Shown piece by piece: positions 56,427 to 64,000 of a stretch of 64,000 nucleotides of DNA. Each line of letters begins with the position of its first letter. Position 1 is the stretch's first letter. The DNA is taken from contig QDFQ01000001.1 in the NCBI GenBank assembly GCA_003075315.1, positions 620,001 through 684,000 of the forward strand. The letters run 5' to 3'. Position numbers and translations under genes: made by a program. The notes beneath the pieces were generated by a model. It was not told the origin of the DNA, ran no database searches, and worked only from the letters and a program-made list of their open reading frames with translations. The DNA comes from Arthrobacter sp. TPD3018 (GTDB taxonomy: Bacteria; Pseudomonadota; Alphaproteobacteria; Sphingomonadales; Sphingomonadaceae).

Positions 56427-58955
56427 TCACACGTCCGGCAGCACCTGGTCCGCCACGCCCCAGCCCGCCAGTGCGCGTGACGTCGCCCGCTTCAGCAGTT
56501 CGTCCGCGTCGCGTACGGTCCAGCGTGCTGCCGTGTCGATGTCGCGCAATTCCGTCCACGACACGGGGGCCGACACCGGTGCGCCGGCCCGTGCCCGCGC
56601 CGAATAGGGCATGATCGCGGTGCTGCCGCGCTGGTTGCGCAGATAGTCAATGAAGATGCGGCCCTTGCGCTTCGCCTTGGTCGCGACCGCGACGAAGCGG
56701 TCCGGCTCCGCCGCGGCCAGCGCGCGCGCGAAGCGGTCGGCGAAATCCTTTACCGCGGGCCATTCCGCCTCGGGCTTGAGCGGCACGACGACATGGACGC
56801 CCTTGCCACCCGACAGCAATGGGAAGCTGACGAGGCCGATTTCCGCAAGCTGTGCACGGACGTGATCCGCGGCGGCCTTTGTTTCGGCGAAGCCCAGGCC
56901 CTCGTCGGGGTCGAGATCGATCACCAGCCGGTCGGGCCTCTCAATCGCGTCGACGTGGCTCCCCCAGCCGTGAAATTCGATGCCCCCCATCTGCACGCAG
57001 GCGACCAGACCGTCGGCGCTGTCGACGTACAGGTACGGCTCGACGCTGCCGTCCTTTTCGCGCACGTCGACATGGTGGACGTGTTCGCCGAAGCTGCCCG
57101 CGTCGTGCTTCTGGAAGAAGCATTGTTTGGCGCGGCCTTGCGGACAGCGGACCAGACTGAGCGGGCGGCGCGCGACCCAGGGCAGCATGATCGGGCTGAG
57201 CGCCGCATAATAATCGGCGAGTTCGCCCTTGGTGACGTTGCTTTCGGGGAAGATCACGCGGTCGCGATTGCTGACCTTGACGTGGATGTCCGGCGTGTCG
57301 CCTTGGTCGGGGGCGGGTTCGGGCACTTCCGCGACGACCGTTTCGGCGGGTTTGTCGCCGCGCAGGCCCAGGAAGCTCGCATGGCGCAGCAGGCCATCGG
57401 GCGTCGTCTCCGCAAAGGCAATCTCCGCGACCAGCTCGGGGCGAACCCAGCGGGCGCCGCGGATGGCTGCGCGAAAGGGTTTCAGCGCGGTCGCGTCGAC
57501 CGGGGGCGCGTCCGTCTTGAGCGTCGCGAGGCGTTCGGCCAGATCGTCCATCGTCGCGGCATCGAAGCCGGTGCCGACCTTGCCCGTGTACCGCCAGCCC
57601 CCGGTCTTGCCATCGCCTTCGCGCACGCCCAGCAGCAGTGACTTGAAGCCCCGGCGCTTGTCGGACGGCACCCAGCCGAGGATGACGAACTCCTGGCGGC
57701 GCGTGCATTTCGCCTTCAACCATGTGCGGTTGCGCCCGCCGGTATAGGGCGCGTCGGCGCGTTTCGACACTACGCCTTCCATCCCCTCGCGGCACATCGC
57801 ATCGAACAATTGCTCGCCCGAGCCGAGGACGTGTTCGGAGAATTGCAGGCGCCCGTCGTCGCCGACGATGCCGCGCAGCCGCTCCTTGCGTTCGACGGTC
57901 GTCAGGCCGGTCAGGTCCTCGCCGTCGAGCGACAGCAGATCGAAGGCGAACAGCGTCATCGCGCCGCCCGCACCGATCGCGTCCTTCAGTGTCGAGAAAT
58001 CGGGCTTGCCGTCCTTGAACGCGACGATCTCGCCGTCGATCAGCGCAGACGAAACGGGGAGGGCGGCAGCGGCTTCTGCGATGCCCGCAAACTTGTCGGT
58101 CCAGTCGAGGCCGTTGCGGGTGTAGACCTTGGCCGCTCCATCCGCGACCGCGACGAGCGCGCGATAGCCGTCGTACTTCATTTCGTGCAGCCAGCCGGTG
58201 CCGGCGGGCACGCTGTCGACCAGGGTGCAGAGTTGGGGGTCCCGGAAAGCGGGCAGATCCCCGCCCGACCGCCGGGACCGAGGGCGCCTTTGCGCCTTGG
58301 CGGAGGCCGCTTTCTTCGGGGTGGGCGCTGCCTTCGTCGTGCTGCGCTTGCTGCGCGCCCCGCTCCGCGCCGGGGCGGGTTTGCCTTCGGCGATCTCCAT
58401 CATCGTCCGGCCGGTCGACACGCTCGTCAGCGCTTCCTCGACCAACGTGTCGGTACCACCGGCGTGCGCGTCGTCGATCTTGCGCAACAGCCAATTCTCG
58501 CGCTTTTCTTTGCCGCGCGGCGTCAGGCGGATCAGCAGCCATTCGCCCTTCATCCGCTCGCCATCGAGGACGAAGTGGAGGTGCCCCTTGTCGATATCGT
58601 TGGCAGACTTGCCCGCAACCGGCGCCCAGGTGCCGCGGTCCCACAGCATCACCGTGCCGCCACCATATTCCCCTTCGGGGATCGTGCCCTCGAACGTCGC
58701 GTACGACAAAGGATGATCCTCGGTGCGCACCGCGAGGCGCTTTTCGTCGGGGTCGAGGCTGGGGCCGCGCGTTACCGCCCAGCTTTTGAGGACACCGTCC
58801 GCTTCGAGGCGGAAGTCCCAGTGGAGGCGGGTGGCGTCATGCTTCTGCACGATGAAGCTGTTGCCGTTGCCGGGTGCGAGCGTACCCGCCGGCTCCGCCG
58901 TCCTCGCGAAATCCCGCTTGGCGTTATAGCGGGCGAGCGGATCGGTCTCAGGCAC
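56427..58955 (-). CDS. ligD: ATP-dependent DNA ligase D (NHEJ)
   Basis: 842 residues in the order phosphoesterase, ligase, polymerase. The 3'-phosphoesterase (about 30-180) has HDATRLHWDFRLEADG and DHPLSYATFEGTIPEGEYG; a Lys/Arg/Pro linker follows; the ligase core has the adenylated Lys in HEMKYDGYRALVAV and EGVVSKRADAPYTGGR; the C-terminal primase-polymerase domain has VTKGELADYYAALSPIMLPW and VDLDPDEG-like IDLDPDEGLGF, with both metal Asp residues. Performs end trimming, gap filling and ligation in Ku-dependent repair. The first ATG lies within the 3' end of ku (8-base overlap). Complete, with no missing motif. Confidence 0.96.
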   Translation of the reverse strand: MPETDPLARYNAKRDFARTAEPAGTLAPGNGNSFIVQKHDATRLHWDFRLEADGVLKSWAVTRGPSLDPDEKRLAVRTEDHPLSYATFEGTIPEGEYGGGTVMLWDRGTWAPVAGKSANDIDKGHLHFVLDGERMKGEWLLIRLTPRGKEKRENWLLRKIDDAHAGGTDTLVEEALTSVSTGRTMMEIAEGKPAPARSGARSKRSTTKAAPTPKKAASAKAQRRPRSRRSGGDLPAFRDPQLCTLVDSVPAGTGWLHEMKYDGYRALVAVADGAAKVYTRNGLDWTDKFAGIAEAAAALPVSSALIDGEIVAFKDGKPDFSTLKDAIGAGGAMTLFAFDLLSLDGEDLTGLTTVERKERLRGIVGDDGRLQFSEHVLGSGEQLFDAMCREGMEGVVSKRADAPYTGGRNRTWLKAKCTRRQEFVILGWVPSDKRRGFKSLLLGVREGDGKTGGWRYTGKVGTGFDAATMDDLAERLATLKTDAPPVDATALKPFRAAIRGARWVRPELVAEIAFAETTPDGLLRHASFLGLRGDKPAETVVAEVPEPAPDQGDTPDIHVKVSNRDRVIFPESNVTKGELADYYAALSPIMLPWVARRPLSLVRCPQGRAKQCFFQKHDAGSFGEHVHHVDVREKDGSVEPYLYVDSADGLVACVQMGGIEFHGWGSHVDAIERPDRLVIDLDPDEGLGFAETKAAADHVRAQLAEIGLVSFPLLSGGKGVHVVVPLKPEAEWPAVKDFADRFARALAAAEPDRFVAVATKAKRKGRIFIDYLRNQRGSTAIMPYSARARAGAPVSAPVSWTELRDIDTAARWTVRDADELLKRATSRALAGWGVADQVLPDV

Positions 58956-59823
58956 GTTTCTTCGCCGGCGCGCGTTTGGCGGGGGCCTTCTTGGCCGTGG
59001 GCTTTTTGCTCGGCGTCGCCTTGGCTGCCGACCCGCCCGATTTCTCCATCGACTTCTTCAGCGCCGCCATCAAGTCGACGACGTTGCTACTCTTGGCGGG
59101 TGTGTCGTCGTCGACCTCCTCGATCACCTTGCCCTTCGTCTTGCGCTTGCGCTCGATCAGGTCCTTCAGCGCGTCGACGTAGCGGTCGTGGAACTCCTGC
59201 GGGTCGAAGGCGGCGCTCTTCTTGTCGATCAGCGCCTCGGCAAGGTCGAGCAATTCGCTGTCGGGCTTGGCGTCGGGGATTTCGCGGAAATAGCTCTGCG
59301 CCTTGTTCACCTCGTCCGCGTAGCGCAGCGTTTCCAGTACCATGCCGCGGCCACATGGCTTCAGGCTGACGACATATTCGCGCCCGCGCATCGCCAGTTG
59401 ACCGAGCCCCACTTTCTTCGTCCGCCGCAACGCCTCGCGCAGCACGATGAACGCCTCCTCGGCCAGATCGTCCGCGGGCACGACGAAATAGGGCTTTTCG
59501 TAATAGAGGACGGGAATCTCGTCGGCGTCGACGAACTGGGTCAGCTCCAGCGTCTTCTTCGATTCGAGCTTCACCGCGTCGATCTCGTCCTGCTCCAGCA
59601 GCACGAACTCGCCCTTCGACACCTCATAGCCCTTCATGATCTCGTCGGTGTCGACGGGGCCGACGCCGGTGACGACCTTCTCGTAATGGATCGGCTTGCC
59701 GCTGGGTTCGTGGATCTGCTTGAAGGCGACGCTGGCGCCGCTTTTCGTGGCCGAATAGATTTCGACCGGTATCGACACCAGCGCGAGCCGGATCTGTCCT
59801 TGCCAATAAGCGCGTGCGGGCAT
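58948..59823 (-). CDS. ku: Bacterial Ku protein (NHEJ)
   Basis: Homodimeric ring that holds double-strand ends and recruits LigD. 291 residues. The Ku core [38 protein letters not shown] and the [14 protein letters not shown] [17 protein letters not shown] are present; the last 40 residues are very Lys/Ala/Pro rich ([19 protein letters not shown]), a DNA-binding tail typical of long bacterial Ku. Overlaps ligD by eight bases, so ku-ligD is one translationally coupled unit. Confidence 0.96.
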   Translation of the reverse strand: MPARAYWQGQIRLALVSIPVEIYSATKSGASVAFKQIHEPSGKPIHYEKVVTGVGPVDTDEIMKGYEVSKGEFVLLEQDEIDAVKLESKKTLELTQFVDADEIPVLYYEKPYFVVPADDLAEEAFIVLREALRRTKKVGLGQLAMRGREYVVSLKPCGRGMVLETLRYADEVNKAQSYFREIPDAKPDSELLDLAEALIDKKSAAFDPQEFHDRYVDALKDLIERKRKTKGKVIEEVDDDTPAKSSNVVDLMAALKKSMEKSGGSAAKATPSKKPTAKKAPAKRAPAKKRA

Positions 59824-59884
59824 TGCGAGGGCTTTCCGTTGCGGAAGCGATTCAATTCATGGAAGAAAGAGTCGTTCCCGCTAC

Positions 59885-59906
59885 TCCTCCCCCTGGCGAG
59901 GGAGGA
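59885..59906. repeat. Small hairpin, second copy of the TCCTCCC/GGGAGGA element
   Basis: TCCTCCCCC-TGGC-GAGGGAGGA; same stem and same C-A mismatch as 15736-15761. Lies 60 bases before the pdxH start and 60 bases from the ku start, in the divergent gap. Confidence 0.55.
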
Positions 59907-59944
59907 ATTTTCCCTTGGCATGTTTTTCCGCTAAGGGGCCGGCC

Positions 59945-60523
59945 ATGGCCGACGATCCCTTCGCGCTGTTCGACGCCTGGTATGCCGAGGCGAAAGACAG
60001 CGAACTCAATGACCCCAATGCGATGGCGCTCGCCACCGTCGATGCCGCCGGGCAGCCTTCGGTACGCATGGTGTTACTGAAGGGGCACGACCCCGACGGC
60101 TTCGTGTTCTACACCAACCGCGAAAGCCGCAAGGCGGGCGATCTGGCGGCGGTGCCCAAGGCGGCGCTGCTGTTCCACTGGAAGTCGCTGCGCCGGCAAA
60201 TTCGCATCGAGGGCGCCGTGACCCAGGCGACCGACTCCGAGTCGGACGCGTATTTCGCGTCGCGCGGCCGCGATTCGCAGCTGGGTGCCTGGGCATCGGA
60301 CCAGTCGCGGCCCCTTGATACGCGCGAAACGTTCGAGGCCCGCTTCGCCGAGATGCAGGCTCGGTTTGAGGGGGGCGACGTGCCGCGGCCGCCGCATTGG
60401 GGCGGCTATCGCGTGACGCCGCAGACAATCGAATTCTGGCAGGATCGTGCGCATCGCCTGCACGAACGCCGCCTGTTCAAGCGGACCGATACGGGCTGGA
60501 CCGAAGGATTGCTGTTCCCATGA
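59945..60523 (+). CDS. pdxH: Pyridoxamine 5'-phosphate oxidase
   Basis: FMN-dependent formation of pyridoxal 5'-phosphate. 192 residues. [66 protein letters not shown] and the C-terminal [17 protein letters not shown] are the family motifs, including FMN and PLP contacts. ATG 59945 is chosen because the [10 protein letters not shown] helix starts the family. Its stop overlaps the start of the transporter gene by four bases. Confidence 0.96.
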   Translation: MADDPFALFDAWYAEAKDSELNDPNAMALATVDAAGQPSVRMVLLKGHDPDGFVFYTNRESRKAGDLAAVPKAALLFHWKSLRRQIRIEGAVTQATDSESDAYFASRGRDSQLGAWASDQSRPLDTRETFEARFAEMQARFEGGDVPRPPHWGGYRVTPQTIEFWQDRAHRLHERRLFKRTDTGWTEGLLFP

Positions 60524-61473
60524 CGCGCGACGAACAACGCCGTTTCCTGCCGCTGGCGACCCGCGCCGCGCTCGCCAGCGTCAGCATGGCCTGCTTCCTG
60601 CTGGCGCTGAAAAGCTTTGCGGCATGGCACACTGGATCAGTCGCGATGCTCGGCAGCCTGGCCGACACCGCGCTCGATCTGCTTGCCAGCCTCGTGACGC
60701 TGTACGGCGTGCGACTCGCGGCGACGCCGGCGGATCACGATCACCGCTTCGGCCATGGCAAGGCGGAGGCGCTGGCGGCGCTGTTCCAGGTCGCGCTGAT
60801 CACCGCATCGGCGGCGGGCATCGCGTGGCGCGCGATCACGGCGCTGGGCGAGAACGGGCCGACGGCGGACGCCGAATTCGGCATCGGCGTGTCGCTGATC
60901 GCGATCGTCGCGACGATCGTGCTGCTCTGGTATCAGCGCCGCATCATCCGATCGACGGGTTCGGTCGCGATCATGGCGGACAACGTCCATTATCAGTCCG
61001 ACGTGCTGCTCAACGGATCGGTGATTCTGGCGCTGGTGGTCGACCAGTATCTGGGCTGGCACAAGGCGGACCCGATCTTCGGCATCGCGATCGCGTTGTG
61101 GCTCGCCTGGGGTGCGTTCCAGGCGTCGTCCAACGCGATCGACCAGCTGATGGACAAGGAATGGCCCGAGGATCAGCGCGCCGCCTTCCTCGACGTCGCC
61201 GCGCGCCAGCCGGGACTGAAGGGCATCCACGATTTCCGGACGCGCCGATCCGGCAGCCACGATTTCGCGCAATTCCACATGGAGGTCGATCGCAACCTGA
61301 CGGTCGGCGCTGCGCATGACATCGTCGAGGGCGTCGAGCGCAACCTCAGGCAGATGTTTCCGAAGGTGGAAGTGCTCATCCACCTCGATCCCGAAGGCCA
61401 TGTCGATACCGACAATCCGCTGGTCGAGGCCGACGTGACGCCGCACTGGTTCGGCAAGCGGGTGGGCTATTGA
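60520..61473 (+). CDS. Cation diffusion facilitator transporter (FieF-like)
   Basis: 317 residues with six membrane helices and a C-terminal cytoplasmic domain. Metal-site residues of the CDF family are visible: [14 protein letters not shown] (D-x3-D) in helix 2, [19 protein letters not shown] in the loop, and [18 protein letters not shown] (H-x3-D) in helix 5, the pattern of FieF-type iron/zinc exporters. Uses the proton gradient to export divalent metal. ATG within the pdxH stop; its own stop overlaps the next gene. Confidence 0.9.
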   Translation: MTRDEQRRFLPLATRAALASVSMACFLLALKSFAAWHTGSVAMLGSLADTALDLLASLVTLYGVRLAATPADHDHRFGHGKAEALAALFQVALITASAAGIAWRAITALGENGPTADAEFGIGVSLIAIVATIVLLWYQRRIIRSTGSVAIMADNVHYQSDVLLNGSVILALVVDQYLGWHKADPIFGIAIALWLAWGAFQASSNAIDQLMDKEWPEDQRAAFLDVAARQPGLKGIHDFRTRRSGSHDFAQFHMEVDRNLTVGAAHDIVEGVERNLRQMFPKVEVLIHLDPEGHVDTDNPLVEADVTPHWFGKRVGY

Positions 61474-62270
61474 TGCGTATCCCCTTCGCCCAGATCGATG
61501 CCTTTGCGGAAAGCGCGTTCGGCGGCAATCCGGCGGCGGTGATGCCGCTCGCCGCGTGGCTGGCCGATGACGTGCTCCAGCAGATCGCCAGCGAGAACAA
61601 CCTCAGCGAGACGGCCTTCATCGTGCCGCATGACGGCGATGATGCCGATTTCGATCTGCGCTGGTTCACCCCCGCCGCCGAGGTGGCGCTGTGCGGCCAC
61701 GCGACGCTCGCGAGTGGGCATTTCGTGCTGTCGTCGGATGCGGCGCTGACGCGGGTGCGCTTCGCGACGCGGCAGGCGGGCATCCTGGAGGTGGCGCGCG
61801 ATGGCGACCGCTATCGCGTGGCGCTGCCGGCATGGGGGCCCAGCCCAGAACCGTTGGCCGGCGTCGTCGCGGCGCTGGGCGTGACCGACCCGGTCGAGAC
61901 GCTGTGGCACGACAAGGGCTATGCCGTGGTCGTCGTCGCCGACGAGGCGGCGGTGCGCGCCGTCCGCCCGGACGATCGCGCGTTGACCGCAGAGGGGCCG
62001 ATCGTCGCGATCGTCACCGCGCGCGGGCAGGCGACCGACATAGTCAGCCGCGCCTTCACGCCCTATTACGACATTTCCGAAGACCCGGTGACCGGCGCGG
62101 CGCATGCGGTGGTCGTGCCCTATTGGGCGCAGAAACTGGGGCGGGATCGCTTTACGGCGTATCAGGCGAGCAAGCGCGGCGGGCTGCTGTCCTGCGCACT
62201 GGAAGGCGACCGCGTGGTGCTGGGCGGGGCGTGCGTGACGGTGATCGAGGGGACGTTTCTGCTGCCGTAG
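61473..62270 (+). CDS. PhzF-family isomerase
   Basis: 265 residues of the diaminopimelate-epimerase-like fold: PFAQIDAFAESAFGGNPAAV at the start, SENNLSETAFIV with the catalytic Glu, FTPAAEVALCGHATLASGH, and DPVTGAAHAVVVPYW in the second half. Named after the phenazine enzyme, but most members are of unknown function; no phenazine genes are nearby. ATG overlaps the last base of the transporter stop, so pdxH, transporter and phzF-like gene form one unit. Confidence 0.9.
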   Translation: MRIPFAQIDAFAESAFGGNPAAVMPLAAWLADDVLQQIASENNLSETAFIVPHDGDDADFDLRWFTPAAEVALCGHATLASGHFVLSSDAALTRVRFATRQAGILEVARDGDRYRVALPAWGPSPEPLAGVVAALGVTDPVETLWHDKGYAVVVVADEAAVRAVRPDDRALTAEGPIVAIVTARGQATDIVSRAFTPYYDISEDPVTGAAHAVVVPYWAQKLGRDRFTAYQASKRGGLLSCALEGDRVVLGGACVTVIEGTFLLP

Positions 62271-62292
62271 GGTGGCCCCGTCTCATAACCAA

Positions 62293-62388
62293 CGTCATTC
62301 CCGCGAAGGCGGGAATCCAGACGCGCGGACCTTCGCGAAAGAGCCGCACCGTTAGCGGTTCTGGATTCCCGCCTTCGCGGGAATGACG
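62293..62388. repeat. Composite inverted repeat (REPIN-like), subtype 4
   Basis: Arms CGTCATTCCCGCGAAGGCGG(GAATCCAG) and CTGGATTCCCGCCTTCGCGG(GAATGACG), perfect complements; inner GAGCCGCACCGTTAGCGG as in the copy at 43136-43229. Between convergent genes. Confidence 0.9.
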
Positions 62389-62406
62389 GCGGGCGGGGGC
62401 AGGCGC

Positions 62407-62661
62407 CTACCGCTTCCGCCCCTTGGTCATCGGATCGGGCTTCTTCGGCTTCACCCATCCCGCCGGCGGTTCGACCTGCTGGCGACTCGTGCCGAGACCC
62501 ATTGCGCCGGGCTGTTGACGCGTCAGACCGGCGGGGTCCGCGTCCTCGCCGCCGGCGCGCAACAGGCTGATGCGGTCGCGTAATTCCGCGGCCTTGGCGA
62601 AATCGAGCGCTTCCGCTGCTGCCTCCATCTCCGCCTGCAGCGCCGCGATCGAGACGGTCAT
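62407..62661 (-). CDS. Small protein with a UvrB/UvrC motif
   Basis: 84 residues. The N-terminal helix [20 protein letters not shown] followed by RDRI is the UVR (UvrB/UvrC interaction) motif; the rest is Pro/Gly/Lys rich and ends in KGRKR. May bind a Uvr-type partner; role unknown. Its ATG overlaps the mnmA stop by four bases. Confidence 0.8.
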   Translation of the reverse strand: MTVSIAALQAEMEAAAEALDFAKAAELRDRISLLRAGGEDADPAGLTRQQPGAMGLGTSRQQVEPPAGWVKPKKPDPMTKGRKR

Positions 62662-63770
62662 GCCGCCGCCGCGAGTGCTGCGGCTTCGGTCGCCGCGATC
62701 CAGCCGCCGCCGAGCACCCGGTCATCGGCGTAGAGTACCGCCGCCTGGCCCGGCGCGACGCCATATTCGGGGGCATCGAACATCAGGCGGTCGCCCTCCA
62801 GTCGCGCTGGTACCGGCTTGGCCATCGAGCGCACCTTGGCGGTCAGCGGCCCGTCATGGTCGCCGCCGATCCAGTTCACGCCGCTTAGCCGCGCCGCCGC
62901 CACGGCCAGCGCCGCGCGGGGGCCAACGACCACCTGCCGGCTCGCGGCATCGACCCGCACGACATAGAGTGGTTCGGGGCTGCCGCCAATTTCGAGACCG
63001 CGGCGCTGGCCGACGGTAAAGTGGATGATGCCGCGATGCGTGCCGAGCTTGGCGCCGTTGAGGTCGACGATATCCCCCGCGGTATCGGCCTCGGGCCGCA
63101 ATTTGCGCACCAGCCCGGCATAATCGCCGTCGGGGACGAAGCAGATGTCCTGACTGTCGGGCTTGCCCGCAACGGCAAGGCCCATCTCCGCCGCGATCTC
63201 GCGCACCCGCGCCTTGGGCAGGCCGCCCAGCGGAAAGCGCAGATAGTCGAGCTGCTCCTGCGTCGTCGCAAACAGGAAGTAACTCTGGTCTCGCGCGGGA
63301 TCAGCGCCGCGATGCAACTCGGCGCCGGTGGCCCCCGCGATACGACGGACATAATGGCCCGTGGCAAGGCAATCGGCACCGAGATCGCGGGCGAGGGCGA
63401 GCAGATCGGTGAACTTGGGGCCGGTGTTGCACTGGACGCAGGGAATCGGCGTCTGGCCGGCGAGATAGGCGTCGGCGAAGGTATCGACCACCGTCTCGCG
63501 AAATCGGCTTTCATGGTCGAAGACGTAATGCGCGATGCCCAGCCGGTCGCACACCGCGCGTGCGTCGCGAATATCGCGGCCGGCGCAGCAGCTGCCCGAG
63601 CGCCCCGTCGCCTCGCCATGATCGTAAAGCTGCAAGGTCACGCCGATCGTCTCGGCGCCGGTGCGCGCGGCGAGCGCCGCCACCACCGAACTGTCGACGC
63701 CGCCCGACATGGCAACGACGATGCGCCGCGCGGAGAGGGGGGCGGGCAGCTGGAAATCCGTGTCGTCCAT
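62658..63770 (-). CDS. mnmA: tRNA-uridine 2-sulfurtransferase
   Basis: Thiolates U34 of Glu, Gln and Lys tRNAs. 370 residues. PP-loop [20 protein letters not shown] near the N-terminus, catalytic Cys in [14 protein letters not shown] and the second in [14 protein letters not shown], plus LATGHYVRR and [11 protein letters not shown] 63770 (MDDTDFQLP) is chosen; a longer frame has no ribosome site. Coupled with the UVR-motif gene that follows. Confidence 0.95.
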   Translation of the reverse strand: MDDTDFQLPAPLSARRIVVAMSGGVDSSVVAALAARTGAETIGVTLQLYDHGEATGRSGSCCAGRDIRDARAVCDRLGIAHYVFDHESRFRETVVDTFADAYLAGQTPIPCVQCNTGPKFTDLLALARDLGADCLATGHYVRRIAGATGAELHRGADPARDQSYFLFATTQEQLDYLRFPLGGLPKARVREIAAEMGLAVAGKPDSQDICFVPDGDYAGLVRKLRPEADTAGDIVDLNGAKLGTHRGIIHFTVGQRRGLEIGGSPEPLYVVRVDAASRQVVVGPRAALAVAAARLSGVNWIGGDHDGPLTAKVRSMAKPVPARLEGDRLMFDAPEYGVAPGQAAVLYADDRVLGGGWIAATEAAALAAAA

Positions 63771-63886
63771 AACGGTCGTCTCATACGCCGTTGGCGGTGG
63801 AACCGCAAAGTAAGGATGGTTCACATATTCTTGCACCGGGCTTTACCCGACCTTCACCCCGGCGGGGATAAAGCCGTTTCTCCCTA

Positions 63887-64000
63887 GTGAGTAACACGAG
63901 TGCAGCCGCGTTGGATCTCAGCTTTCCCGGTTTCGACAGACGCAGCGAAGTCAGCCGGCTTCCCCGCGATCTGTCCGCGGCCGTGGCGGATGTGGCGACG
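63887..64000 (+). CDS. Start of an unidentified gene, cut by the window edge
   Basis: Open frame from GTG 63887 to the window end (38 codons), VSNTSAAALDLSFPGFDRRS then EVSRLPRDLSAAVADVAT, divergent from mnmA by 116 bases. Codon use fits the genome, but the ribosome site is weak and I do not recognise the family. Confidence 0.35.
   Translation, partial: MSNTSAAALDLSFPGFDRRSEVSRLPRDLSAAVADVAT

Noticed and set aside
56427..58955. Possible split or frameshift in ligD because several long frames overlap it
   Set aside because: One uninterrupted frame of 842 codons contains all three LigD domains.

Overview
The window is a GC-rich (roughly two-thirds G+C), densely packed chromosomal segment of an alphaproteobacterium, most likely Sphingomonas or a close relative in Sphingomonadaceae. 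The evidence is the character of the proteins (two Coq4/SleB-type genes, a large secreted S9 and M16 peptidase set, an alphaproteobacterial serC leader-like hairpin), the housekeeping gene order, and abundant short CGTCAYCCCGG-type palindromes between genes. I see no tRNA, rRNA, CRISPR array, intact insertion sequence, integrase or prophage.

Layout. 1-3.7 kb: the end of an oxidative galactose (De Ley-Doudoroff) operon, dgoK-dgoA-gguC/araD1-galactose dehydrogenase. 4.0-7.0 kb: bioF-bioD-bioA biotin genes (no bioB or bioC). 7.1-13.1 kb: a secreted SGNH hydrolase, then the valine/isobutyrate catabolic operon mmsA-lipoprotein-acyl-CoA dehydrogenase-mmsB with a divergent LysR regulator. 13.2-18.5 kb: gyrB, an EF-hand/OmpA protein, recF and a Coq4-like gene. 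18.7-26.3 kb: small envelope proteins, an S9 peptidase, a SleB-type wall hydrolase and a two-domain M16 peptidase. 26.1-29.7 kb: queuosine genes tgt and queA with an EF-hand protein and a cyclophilin. 29.9-33.6 kb: coaD, ispA-like, xseB, dnaN and an outer-membrane beta-barrel. 33.7-39.2 kb: histidine phosphatase, rlmN, DUF4126, a TonB-like protein, pheA and a membrane-anchored cytochrome c. 39.5-41.8 kb: LOG-family protein, extensin-like lipoprotein, DUF4328 membrane protein. 41.9-47.5 kb: serC-serA, hisZ and purA. 47.5-52.3 kb: a Thr/Gly repeat protein and the tightly coupled run dnaJ-brkB-fabI-GNAT-aroC. 52.8-56.2 kb: a transglutaminase plus a fused ATP-grasp/alpha-E protein. 56.4-59.8 kb: the two-component bacterial NHEJ system ligD-ku. 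59.9-64.0 kb: pdxH, a cation-efflux transporter, a PhzF-like protein, a UvrB/C-motif protein, mnmA and the start of an unidentified gene.

Between these genes lies the most striking non-coding signal: ten composite inverted repeats of about 85-108 bp (paired REP-like palindromes, in four sequence subtypes) and three single palindromes. They always sit next to at least one gene 3' end and never in a divergent promoter region. The best candidates for under-described biology are the ATP-grasp/alpha-E fusion with its transglutaminase partner, this repeat family, the AraD1-type enzyme inside a galactose operon, the palindromes at the LysR/mmsA and coq4 promoters, and several small hydrophilic or repeat-rich proteins.

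Most assignments of housekeeping genes are secure from motifs, length and context; start codons were chosen from conserved N-termini, Shine-Dalgarno sequences and overlaps, and may be off by a few codons where stated.
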